DNA of 32,466 bases, taken from NCBI GenBank assembly GCA_003576805.1, contig QEVM01000030.1, positions 1 through 32,466 of the forward strand, read 5' to 3'. This stretch comes from Pseudomonadota bacterium. Lineage in GTDB: Bacteria > Myxococcota_A > UBA9160 > PR03. Numbering within the stretch: the first letter of the stretch is position 1; each line of letters opens with the position of its first letter. The translations under genes and the position numbers were made by a program. Of the stretch, positions 7,821 through 14,130 are shown piece by piece. Below the pieces are notes generated by a model. It made no database searches and had not been told where the DNA came from. It saw only the letters and a list, made by a program, of their open reading frames with translations.

Positions 7821-8065
7821 CGGCCGACCCCCTCGTCGCGCCGCGGCGCCTGGTGCTCCCGCATCCACTGATTCAGGTCCGTGCGCGAGTAGCGAATGAT
7901 CCGACCCACGCGCGTGTAGGGCGGACCTTGCCCGCGCGAGCGCCAGATCTCAAGTCGGGGAACGGAGAGGGAGAGGTACGCGGCGGCCTGCCGCGTGTTC
8001 AGGAACTCGACCGGCGACCCGCGCAGCGCGCGTTCGATCGCCTCTTCAATCTCGTTGGCGTCCAT
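7817..8065 (-). CDS. AlpA/excisionase-like helix-turn-helix protein
   Basis: The start chosen is the ATG at 8065, with GGAG about 10 nt upstream; the frame stays open to 8107. The 82-aa product contains a MerR-like HTH of the excisionase/AlpA type: FLNTRQAAAYLSLSVPRLEIW (about residues 21-41), then a wing with YTRVGRIIRYSRTDLNQWM. In P4-like elements AlpA activates integrase expression, and Xis proteins bend attachment-site DNA for excision. The gene is directly upstream of the primase-helicase, overlaps it by 4 nt (ATGA), and is surely co-transcribed with it. Whether it acts as excisionase, transcriptional regulator or both cannot be told from sequence. Confidence 0.85.
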   Translation of the reverse strand: MDANEIEEAIERALRGSPVEFLNTRQAAAYLSLSVPRLEIWRSRGQGPPYTRVGRIIRYSRTDLNQWMREHQAPRRDEGVGR

Positions 8066-8117
8066 GACAGCCAGCTCCGGAGTTGGCGCTGGCACCTCGA
8101 CACACATCGACAGGCGC

Positions 8118-8134
8118 CAGCGTGGTTAACGCTG
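8118..8134. promoter_or_regulatory. Inverted repeat, candidate operator upstream of alpA-like gene
   Basis: CAGCGT-GGTTA-ACGCTG is a 6-bp inverted repeat with a 5-nt centre, about 53 bp upstream of the AlpA-like start codon. A related GCGCTGG lies at about 8087. Autoregulator binding is possible but inferred only from position. Confidence 0.3.
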
Positions 8135-8372
8135 AGTCCCGTCGATCCCCGGAAGCTCCGGCTAGGGTGGCTACGTATCGAGCGGCGCTCGTGTCCGGAC
8201 TGCGACCGGCATCGGTGAGTCACGCCTCCTGCGAGGCGGATCGCGCTCCGAGCGAGCGACCAATCTCCTTCAGAGCGGTCGTTCCCGCAATACCTCGATG
8301 CACACGCAGGCATTTCGATTTCGCCTTCGCGCGCGGCCGGTATCGTTCGCGCACAAGCTCAGCTCCGAGCGA

Positions 8373-8415
8373 CCCCGCCCGCTGGCCCTCGCGCCTCGGG
8401 CGGGGTTTCTTTCTT
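8373..8415 (+). terminator. Orphan + strand intrinsic terminator
   Basis: An 8-bp perfect GC stem (CCCCGCCC 8373-8380 with GGGCGGGG 8398-8405) is followed by TTTCTTTCTT. The neighbouring genes run on the minus strand, where no T-tract follows the hairpin, so it serves a + strand transcript. No + strand protein gene ends here. Confidence 0.6.
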
Positions 8416-8715
8416 CGACGACGCGCGCGTGCGGCCCGGAGTTGCGCGCTCGCTCGGAACTTCATGACGGGCGCGCGAGTCCCGTCGACACAGACTTCGA
8501 TCGGGCCGGGGCGCGCCTTCCTCGACCCCGGCCGCGTGCCCGCCAGCCGGGCTATGGCGGCACGTCGGCCGGCCCGCTCGCGCCATCTCTTCCGGCGCGG
8601 GCGGGCGACCGGCCTTCCCCGACGCCTTGCTTGGGCCCAGGGGCGACGCCGAAGTACGCGGCTCGACTGCGCAACGGTGACCGTACGCGCGGTCTATGCA
8701 GCCGCGCGAGCGCGA

Positions 8716-9612
8716 TCACGCCTCGAAGAGCACATCCTCATGCGCTTCGAGTGGTACTTCGACGCGAAGCCGGAGGATCGAGCCATCAGCACCGCGTCCC
8801 ACGATTCGAGACTCCGCCGGAGGCGACGCAGCGAAGATGGCGTCGATTGGTGCCCTGTCCCCCGCGAATCCGATGACGCGCAGGTTGTGATTCCACTCTA
8901 CGGCCCACGACCAACACGTTGCTTCGGGGTGCCTGCGGATCACAGCCTTAAAGAATCTGTCGGCAGCGATCGCGACGCAGCGAGGCTCCCATCCCGACAC
9001 GCCGTGCATGAATGCACGATGCATCGCATTTCCCCAATCTCCGCGCAGGCAATAGGAGATCGTGTAGACGTCTCCCAGAAAGAATCCACCCCGACGCGTA
9101 CTGGCGTCGTAGGTGACGCGGTAGAAAAGAGCTTGCGCGTGCATCCTCGCAAGCTCGAACACACGATCTGGATCTGGCTGCGGTGGCCCGTTCAGTGTGA
9201 ACGAGGCGTTGACGCCCGGCATCGGGGCAAGGGCGATCGTCATCGTATGTGCGCTCTCTCCCACAGTCGTGCCGGTTCGACGGTTGATGCTTCCGGCGGC
9301 CTTGCGCATCGCCTCCTCACGAAGCACGGGGTCGGGATCAGCGAACTCGCCCGTCGGATCGGGCTGCATCGTGATCGCGGAGAGATCGTCCTCTAGATCC
9401 GCCTTCCGCGAGTTGCACGTGATGCATGCCCGCAGGATCAGATTCCAGCTATCCGCGAACTTGCCGCGCGGCACGAATCGGCGCCCGATCGCGTGCTCCT
9501 TGTTCCAACTACCCTCAACGAGCTGCGCCCCGCAGTAGGGGCAGTTCTCGTTGTCGAGCACGATCGCCTTGCGAGGCGGAAGCTCGGTTAGGGCTGTGGA
9601 GTCAATGCTCAT
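8716..9612 (-). CDS. HNH-type zinc protein, putative endonuclease
   Basis: This 298-aa protein starts at the ATG at 9612; the frame is open to 9672, overlapping the integrase end. The N-terminal region carries a zinc-bound HNH signature: C24-P-Y-C27, E39-H40, N57 and C63-I-T-C66-N67 followed by SRKADLEDD. This matches the CxxC...H...N...CxxCN layout of HNH nucleases. The remaining 220 residues are unrecognised, with an aromatic central domain (about residues 150-250). It lies 34 nt downstream of the integrase reading frame in the same direction, so the two may share a transcript. Possible roles include element processing, packaging-related cleavage or defence against competitors. Nuclease activity is predicted only from the motif. 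Confidence 0.8.
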   Translation of the reverse strand: MSIDSTALTELPPRKAIVLDNENCPYCGAQLVEGSWNKEHAIGRRFVPRGKFADSWNLILRACITCNSRKADLEDDLSAITMQPDPTGEFADPDPVLREEAMRKAAGSINRRTGTTVGESAHTMTIALAPMPGVNASFTLNGPPQPDPDRVFELARMHAQALFYRVTYDASTRRGGFFLGDVYTISYCLRGDWGNAMHRAFMHGVSGWEPRCVAIAADRFFKAVIRRHPEATCWSWAVEWNHNLRVIGFAGDRAPIDAIFAASPPAESRIVGRGADGSILRLRVEVPLEAHEDVLFEA

Positions 9613-9646
9613 GACGCGGCAGTGTAGAAGGCAAGTTCCTGCTGAT

Positions 9647-10890
9647 CTACTCGGCGTCTGCGCGCTTCTCAATCCACGCCACCAAGAACGCCGTGATCTT
9701 CTCCTGGCTCTCGCGCAGGTGCTCGACGCTCGGCCGCATGTAGCCCTCGGTCACGTCGGAGGAGGGCAGGGTGTGGTTCATGAGCATCTTGAGGTCGAGC
9801 AGCGGCACGCGCGACTCGTGCGCCGCGCTCGCGTAGGTGTCGCGAAGCCGGTGCGGCGACGGCACCCAGCGAACGCGCCGCGGCTTCTTCCCGGCCTCGC
9901 GAATCTCGCGGTAGACGTTCGGCTCCTGTAGCCACGTGACGACGCGGCGGTGGTCGCGCAGCGCGACGCACGGGAACACCCAGCCGTGGTCCCGCCCAGG
10001 GGCCCGAACTCGACGGCGCTCTCGGCGCGGCGCGCGCGCAACAACTCGATGCACCGCTTGGACAGCGGCACCGTGAACGCGCGATCGACGCCACCCTTGG
10101 GCTTCGGCCGGTGCACCGTCGCGGCGTCGAGGTCGACGTGCTCCCAGCGCACCGTCGCCGCGTCGGTCGCGCGCAGGCCGGTGAGCAGCACGAACAGGTG
10201 GTAGTCGCGGCGCACGGGGCTCAGCTCGAGGAGGCGCTCGTGCCAGAGCGGCAGCTCCGTCCAGGTGATCGGCTCGCGGCGGCGGCGCTGCTTGTTCCAG
10301 TCCACCGCGACGGTCGGCGCGCGTCCGGGCAGGTCGTGGACGCGGGCGGCCGTGTTGTAGAGCGTGCGCAGGTGGCGCAGCGCGCGATTCGCCGCGTAGA
10401 TCCCGCTGCGCTCGGTGAGCCGGTGGTGACGCCGACGGCACTCGTCGCGCGAGATCTCGGCGAGCGGCCGGTCGAGCCAGTCGCCCAGGTAGCGGGGGAT
10501 CTCGTAGGTCAGTGTCTCGATCGTGCGCGGGCTCGCGTCCTTTGCTCGCAGCCGCGTGAGGTGCATCTCCAGCGCCTGCCGGAGCGTGACGCCGCGGGCT
10601 GCTCGCGCGCGCTTCGTGACGGCCGGGTCCTCGCCCTTGTCGACGCGCACGGCGAGCGAGCGCGCCTCCTTGCGCGCCTCCTCCGGCGACCACGTCGGGT
10701 GACGCCCGATCGTCATGCGGCGCGTGCGCCTGCCCGGGAGGTCGCGCTGGAAGATGTACGTCTTCGTGTTGGGCCCGACGCGCAGGCCGAAGCCGCGCAT
10801 CTCGGTGTCCCAGAAGATCACCTGCCGCCTGTCAGCGCCGACCGCGCACTTCTCGACGCTCGCCTTCGTCAGCTTCAACTTAGCTGCCAC
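9647..10890 (-). pseudogene. Tyrosine integrase (DUF4102-type), broken by one frameshift
   Basis: The 5' part, from the GTG at 10890 (GGGAG about 5 nt upstream), encodes an arm-binding DUF4102-like domain (KLTKASVEK...GFGLRV...TYIFQ), a core-binding domain, and the catalytic domain up to LTGLRATDAATVRW with the first catalytic Arg. Around 9983-9995 the correct reading moves to another frame: one missing base turns the expected GGTTGWVFP into GGTTAGCSR. The 3' part, in the new frame, holds SPHRLRDTY (His-x-x-Arg), MNH, the nucleophile Tyr of EGYMRP, and the C-terminus ending at 9647. Rejoined length is about 414 aa, normal for the family. This is either a real inactivating mutation or an assembly or sequencing error. 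Its 5' end lies 140 bp from the tRNA remnant. Confidence 0.85.
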
Positions 10891-11029
10891 GCCCGCTCCC
10901 GAGGAAGGTCCGGAGTAAGGCGCCGGAGTACGGCACACACCGACCTTCGTAAAGACCCGACCTGACAATAATCGTGTGTCAGCGGCGAGTTACGGGCAAC
11001 GTATGGCGTGGTAAAAGAAGCAGACGTCC

Positions 11030-11075
11030 TTTCCTAAACCGCGTGTCGGAGGTTCGAGTCCTCTCGGGGGCGCCA
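11030..11075 (+). other. Attachment site: 3' remnant of tRNA-Arg(CCT)
   Basis: The sequence runs from the anticodon loop TTCCTAA (anticodon CCT, 11033-11035) through the 3' anticodon strand, the variable loop, a T-arm GGAGG-TTCGAGT-CCTCT, the 3' acceptor strand CGGGGGC, and an encoded CCA at 11073-11075. The 5' half is missing: the bases before the loop do not pair with ACCGC, and no GCCCCCG acceptor strand lies upstream. Tyrosine integrases commonly recombine in the anticodon loop, so this is the displaced 3' piece on the chromosomal side. The intact tRNA should sit at the element's other end, left of the window. Confidence 0.8.
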
Positions 11076-11191
11076 GTGCAACGCGGCGCATGGCGCCCGG
11101 ACGCCGAGCGTCGTAGGGTCGTCGTTGCCGTGTGCATCACCGTCTGCGTCGGTCGATGCCGGTGTGCGCCGATCCCTGGGGCAGCGAGACG

Positions 11192-11707
11192 ATGAAGGCA
11201 GCGGAAGCTCTCTCGGCGCTCGCAGAGGTCTCCGTCGCCTTCGCGGGCTTCTCGGGCATCGTCACCGCGTTTCGGCAGCACAATCTCGGCGAGTGGAGTC
11301 GGCTCGACCGGTTCCGCTTCCGCTTCATGATCGAGTTCAGCCTCGCCACGTTGGCCCTCTCGCTCCTCCCGTTCTTCCTGTCGGAGCTGGGCCTGTCCGA
11401 GCCGCGCGTATGGAGCATGTCGAGCGTGGTGCTGGGCGCCGGCGCGCTCTTCTATCTGGTGCGTTCCGCGCTCCGCCTCCGTCCGCTCGTCGTCGCGGGA
11501 GAGCCGGTGAGTCGCGGTCTCGCGGCGGTCAGCGTCGCGGTCGGGATCGGGGTGACGGCGTCGGCCCTGGCGAACGCCGCGGGCTTCTTCTCCGCGGCGG
11601 CGGGCGTCTACCTGGCCGGGGTCGGTGGTTGTCTGTTCGTGTCGTCGGCCATGTTCGCGCGCTTGCTCCTGGGCAGCGCGACCGCCTCACGCGACGACGC
11701 ATCCTGA
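11192..11707 (+). CDS. Small integral membrane protein
   Basis: The start chosen is the ATG at 11192; the frame also extends to 11132, but those residues look unstructured. The 171-aa product has about four transmembrane segments: LSALAEVSVAFAGFSGIV, FSLATLALSLLPFFL, VVLGAGALFYLVRSA and a C-terminal pair rich in Ala/Gly/Val. The N-terminal 'LAEVSVAFAGFSGIVTAF' resembles a widespread family of uncharacterised proteobacterial membrane proteins. Function is unknown. It is the first chromosomal gene right of the attachment site. It converges with the DUF218 gene, and the two stop codons are the ends of a palindrome at 11705-11722. Confidence 0.75.
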   Translation: MKAAEALSALAEVSVAFAGFSGIVTAFRQHNLGEWSRLDRFRFRFMIEFSLATLALSLLPFFLSELGLSEPRVWSMSSVVLGAGALFYLVRSALRLRPLVVAGEPVSRGLAAVSVAVGIGVTASALANAAGFFSAAAGVYLAGVGGCLFVSSAMFARLLLGSATASRDDAS

Positions 11708-11722
11708 AGCGCGCGCGCTTCA
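11705..11722. terminator. 18-bp perfect palindrome shared by two convergent stop codons
   Basis: TGAAGCGCGCGCGCTTCA is perfectly self-complementary. Its first TGA is the stop of the rightward membrane-protein gene, and its last three bases are the stop of the leftward DUF218 gene. The RNA from either side can form the hairpin, but no T-tract follows, so it is at best a weak or factor-assisted bidirectional terminator. Confidence 0.4.
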
Positions 11723-12424
11723 ATCGCCCGGCCACGGGGGTCCGGCCCACTTCTCGAACTGGGAGCCGGGCTCGCCGGGATCGAAGCAGCAGTAGTTCCA
11801 CGCGAGGCCGATCGCTTCGATGATCACCGTGCGCGTGCCTTCGCTCGTGCGCCACCAGTGGTCGGCGTTGTACTGGCGCGACGGCGCGCTGATGACACCG
11901 ATCTCGGTCGCGTCGCCGAACGCGATCCGGTAGAGCCGCCGCGTGCGGCGGGCGTGGGGGCCGAGCGTGACGACGTCCATGCGCGGCGGCGTCTCGCGGC
12001 GTGCAGCGAGTTGGTCGCGCAGCATGACGGCGGACAGGAAGGTGCGGTTCTGCGCCGACGGCGGCGAGGGCACGGCCTCGATGACGCCCGCGTCGATGCC
12101 GCGCTTCTCGAGCGCGAGGCGCGCGGCGTCGGCCCAGCTCTGCGCGCCGGTGATGAGCGAGTCGGGGCCGATCGCGCCGCCGGTGGTGACGACGCGCTCG
12201 TAGGCGCCCGTGGCGTAGCGCGCGGCGGCCTCGTCGAAGACGGGCGTGCCCGCCCAGCCCTCGACCACGAGGAGCCCGCCGCCGACGGGATCCGTCGGCG
12301 CGAGGAAGGGGTAGAGAGCGCGCGCGACGCCGAAGCCCGCGGTGAGCGCGAGCGCCGCGACGACGAGCCAGCCGGCGAGCGTCGGCACGGGCAGCTCGCG
12401 CCGGCGCACGAGGCGGATGCGCAT
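11720..12424 (-). CDS. DUF218 (YdcF/SanA/ElyC-like) membrane-anchored protein
   Basis: This 234-aa protein starts at the ATG at 12424; a GTG directly before it is an alternative. One N-terminal membrane anchor (about residues 15-37, LAGWLVVAALALTAGFGVA) is followed by a DUF218-like domain: LLVVEGWAG near residue 52, AAARYATGAYERVVTTGG, then RTFLSAVMLRDQL and DVVTLGPHARRTRRLY. Members such as SanA and ElyC act in cell-envelope maintenance, but the reaction is unknown for most. Here the usual opening 'VVLGGG'-like strand is replaced by VVEGWAG. The domain probably faces the periplasm. The start overlaps the end of a short upstream ORF. Confidence 0.75.
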   Translation of the reverse strand: MRIRLVRRRELPVPTLAGWLVVAALALTAGFGVARALYPFLAPTDPVGGGLLVVEGWAGTPVFDEAAARYATGAYERVVTTGGAIGPDSLITGAQSWADAARLALEKRGIDAGVIEAVPSPPSAQNRTFLSAVMLRDQLAARRETPPRMDVVTLGPHARRTRRLYRIAFGDATEIGVISAPSRQYNADHWWRTSEGTRTVIIEAIGLAWNYCCFDPGEPGSQFEKWAGPPWPGD

Positions 12425-12471
12425 CACGCGTGGCGCAGGATCGCGCGCAGCACGCGGGTCTCGTCGGGCAT
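12424..12471 (-). CDS. Possible 15-aa leader ORF upstream of the DUF218 gene
   Basis: The ATG at 12471 has GGAGG 5 nt upstream. The frame encodes MPDETRVLRAILRHA and stops with TGA inside the GTGATG start of the DUF218 gene, suggesting translational coupling. The frame extends upstream to an ATG at 12492 or a TTG at 12519, so a longer protein is possible. This rests on ribosome-binding-site quality and overlap alone. Confidence 0.3.
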   Translation of the reverse strand: MPDETRVLRAILRHA

Positions 12472-12516
12472 CGGCTCCTCCGCGGCCCGCATGATCTCGC
12501 GTCGCGCAGCCGGGCT

Positions 12517-12532
12517 CAAGCGCCGGCGCTTG
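12517..12532. promoter_or_regulatory. 16-bp perfect palindrome between divergent genes
   Basis: CAAGCGCCGGCGCTTG lies about 100 bp upstream of both the leftward DUF218 gene and the rightward PLP-enzyme gene. Perfect even-length palindromes here could bind a dimeric regulator. In GC-rich DNA such palindromes also arise by chance, so this is tentative. Confidence 0.3.
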
Positions 12533-12632
12533 GGCGGGCTGCTACCAAACCGCGCGACGAGGACGCGAGTCGCGCTCTTCGCGGCCGGCGGCCGAGGCGC
12601 GTGGCGATCGCGAGCGCAGCGAGGAGACGCAG

Positions 12633-14087
12633 ATGAGCGAAGCGCCGCGGATTCCGGCGAAGGGATGGTCGAAGGACGCGGTGCTCGCCGCGCTCGAACG
12701 CTTCAAGCAGGACGACCTGCCGTGGCGCGAGGCGCGCACGTGGGCGTACGTCTACGACCCCGGCCCCGAGGCCGAGGACGTCATCAAGAGCGCGTTCACG
12801 GCGTTCCTGACCGAGAACGCGCTCGATCCGACGGTGTTCCCGAGCACGCTCGCGCTCGAGAACGAGCTGGTCGCGATGGCCGCCGCCCACCTGGAGGGCG
12901 ATGCGCAGGTCGTGGGCAACTTCACGAGCGGCGGCACCGAGAGCATCCTGCTCGCGGTGAAGACCGCGCGCGACCGGGCGCGCGCGCTGCGGCCCGAGAT
13001 CCGCGAGCCCGAGATCGTGCTGCCCGCGACCGCGCACGCGGCGTTCCACAAGGCGTGTCACTACCTCGACGTGAAGCCGGTGATCGCCGCGATCGATCCG
13101 CGCACCTTCAAGGCCGACGCGGGCGCGATGCGCGCCGCGATCACGCCGAACACGATCCTGCTGGTGGGCTCGGCGGTCTCCTACGCGCACGGCGTGGTGG
13201 ACCCGATCGAGGAGATCGGAGCGCTCGCGCTCGAGAAGGACCTCCTGCTCCACGTGGACGGCTGCATGGGCGGCTTCCTGCTGCCGTACTTCCGCCGCTG
13301 CGGAGCGCCGGTGCCGCGCTTCGCGTTCGACGTGCCGGGCGTGACCTCGATCTCGATGGACTTCCACAAGTACGCGTTCGCGGCGAAGGGCGCGTCGGTG
13401 ATCCTGCACCGCAGCAAGGAGCTGCGGCGCTACCAGATCTACGCCTGCGCGAGCTGGACCGGCTACACGGTGATCAACCCCACGGTGCAGAGCACCAAGT
13501 CGGGCGGGCCGCTCGCAGCGGCGTGGGCGGCGCTGCACTTCATCGGAGATGACGGCTACCTGAAGGTCGCCCGGACGGTGCTCGAGATGACGCGGCGGAT
13601 CGCGGACCACGTCGACGCGCATCCCGACCTGCGGCTCCTCGGGCGCCTCGAGATGAACCTCGTCGCGTTCACCTCCGACGCGCTGAGCGTGTTCCACGTG
13701 ATCGACGAGATGAAGCAGCGGGGCTGGTACCTCCAGCCGCAGCTCGCCTTCGGCGACTCCAAGGAGAACGTCCATCTCTCCATCAATCCTGCGAGCGTGC
13801 GCTGGGTCGACGCACTGCTGCGCGACCTCGACGCCTGCGTCGAGCGGGCGAAGGGCATGCCGTCCGGCGCGCTCGCCGCGAAGATCCGCGCCGCCTTCGG
13901 CGAGATGGACGCGAGCGGGCTGGGAGCGGAGAAAGTCGCGGGCCTGCTGCAAATGGCCGGCGTGCAGGGCAGTGCGCTGCCGGGCCGGATGGCGGAGATC
14001 AACGAGGTGCTGAACGCGCTGCCCGCGCCGCTCCGCGAGAAACTGCTCGTGGAGTACCTGAACGAGCTGTTTCGCCAGCCGATCTGA
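12633..14087 (+). CDS. PLP-dependent sphingosine-1-phosphate lyase/decarboxylase-like enzyme
   Basis: This 484-aa protein belongs to PLP fold type I, group II decarboxylases, and resembles sphingosine-1-phosphate lyase more than glutamate decarboxylase. The ATG at 12633 has GAGGAGA upstream. Visible features are the phosphate-binding TSGGTES at 98-104, a His-rich ATAHAAFHKA loop at 132-141 (one His should stack on PLP), HVDGCMGG at 207-214 with the pyridine-binding Asp209, and SMDFHKYAF with the Schiff-base Lys246. No membrane anchor precedes the domain, so it is cytosolic, unlike eukaryotic SPL. The reaction could be retro-aldol cleavage of a long-chain-base phosphate or decarboxylation of an amino acid. 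A lyase role is plausible if the host makes sphingolipids, but no synthesis genes are in the window. Confidence 0.85.
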   Translation: MSEAPRIPAKGWSKDAVLAALERFKQDDLPWREARTWAYVYDPGPEAEDVIKSAFTAFLTENALDPTVFPSTLALENELVAMAAAHLEGDAQVVGNFTSGGTESILLAVKTARDRARALRPEIREPEIVLPATAHAAFHKACHYLDVKPVIAAIDPRTFKADAGAMRAAITPNTILLVGSAVSYAHGVVDPIEEIGALALEKDLLLHVDGCMGGFLLPYFRRCGAPVPRFAFDVPGVTSISMDFHKYAFAAKGASVILHRSKELRRYQIYACASWTGYTVINPTVQSTKSGGPLAAAWAALHFIGDDGYLKVARTVLEMTRRIADHVDAHPDLRLLGRLEMNLVAFTSDALSVFHVIDEMKQRGWYLQPQLAFGDSKENVHLSINPASVRWVDALLRDLDACVERAKGMPSGALAAKIRAAFGEMDASGLGAEKVAGLLQMAGVQGSALPGRMAEINEVLNALPAPLREKLLVEYLNELFRQPI

Positions 14088-14130
14088 GCCGGCCTGTGCC
14101 AAAATGGGCGGCGCGAGGAGGCCGCGCTGA

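Larger units (their letters stand above)
8066..8715. other. 650-bp regulatory gap between AlpA operon and HNH gene
   Basis: No convincing protein-coding frame is present. The segment must contain the leftward promoter of the AlpA/primase operon. It carries an inverted repeat at 8118-8134, a nearby GGCGCTGG/CCAGCG pair (about 8085-8122) and a + strand intrinsic terminator at 8373-8415. I found no unambiguous promoter boxes. The terminator implies a + strand transcript without an obvious protein. Confidence 0.5.
1..11075. mobile_element. Integrated element (satellite/prophage/IME-like), left end outside window
   Basis: The right boundary is a tRNA-Arg(CCT) 3' fragment at 11030-11075, next to a tyrosine integrase gene. 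Inside lie an AlpA-like excisionase, a primase-helicase with an adjacent iteron array, an HNH protein and a cassette of small coupled genes. Almost all genes point left, and several cargo-like genes look less GC-rich than the chromosome to the right. No second tRNA copy is visible to the left, so the other end should lie beyond position 1. No capsid, portal, terminase or tail gene is present here. The element type is therefore open: P4-like satellite, incomplete prophage, or integrative mobilizable element. The integrase frameshift suggests it may be immobile, unless the frameshift is a sequencing error. Confidence 0.8.

Noticed and set aside
8083-9396. A + strand open frame of 437 codons over the regulatory gap and the HNH gene.
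   Set aside because: No domain, biased composition, no ribosome-binding site, and it is antisense to a gene with a complete HNH motif.
10981-11075. A complete tRNA gene.
   Set aside because: Only the 3' half is present: no matching acceptor 5' strand, no D-arm and no pairing for the 5' anticodon strand.
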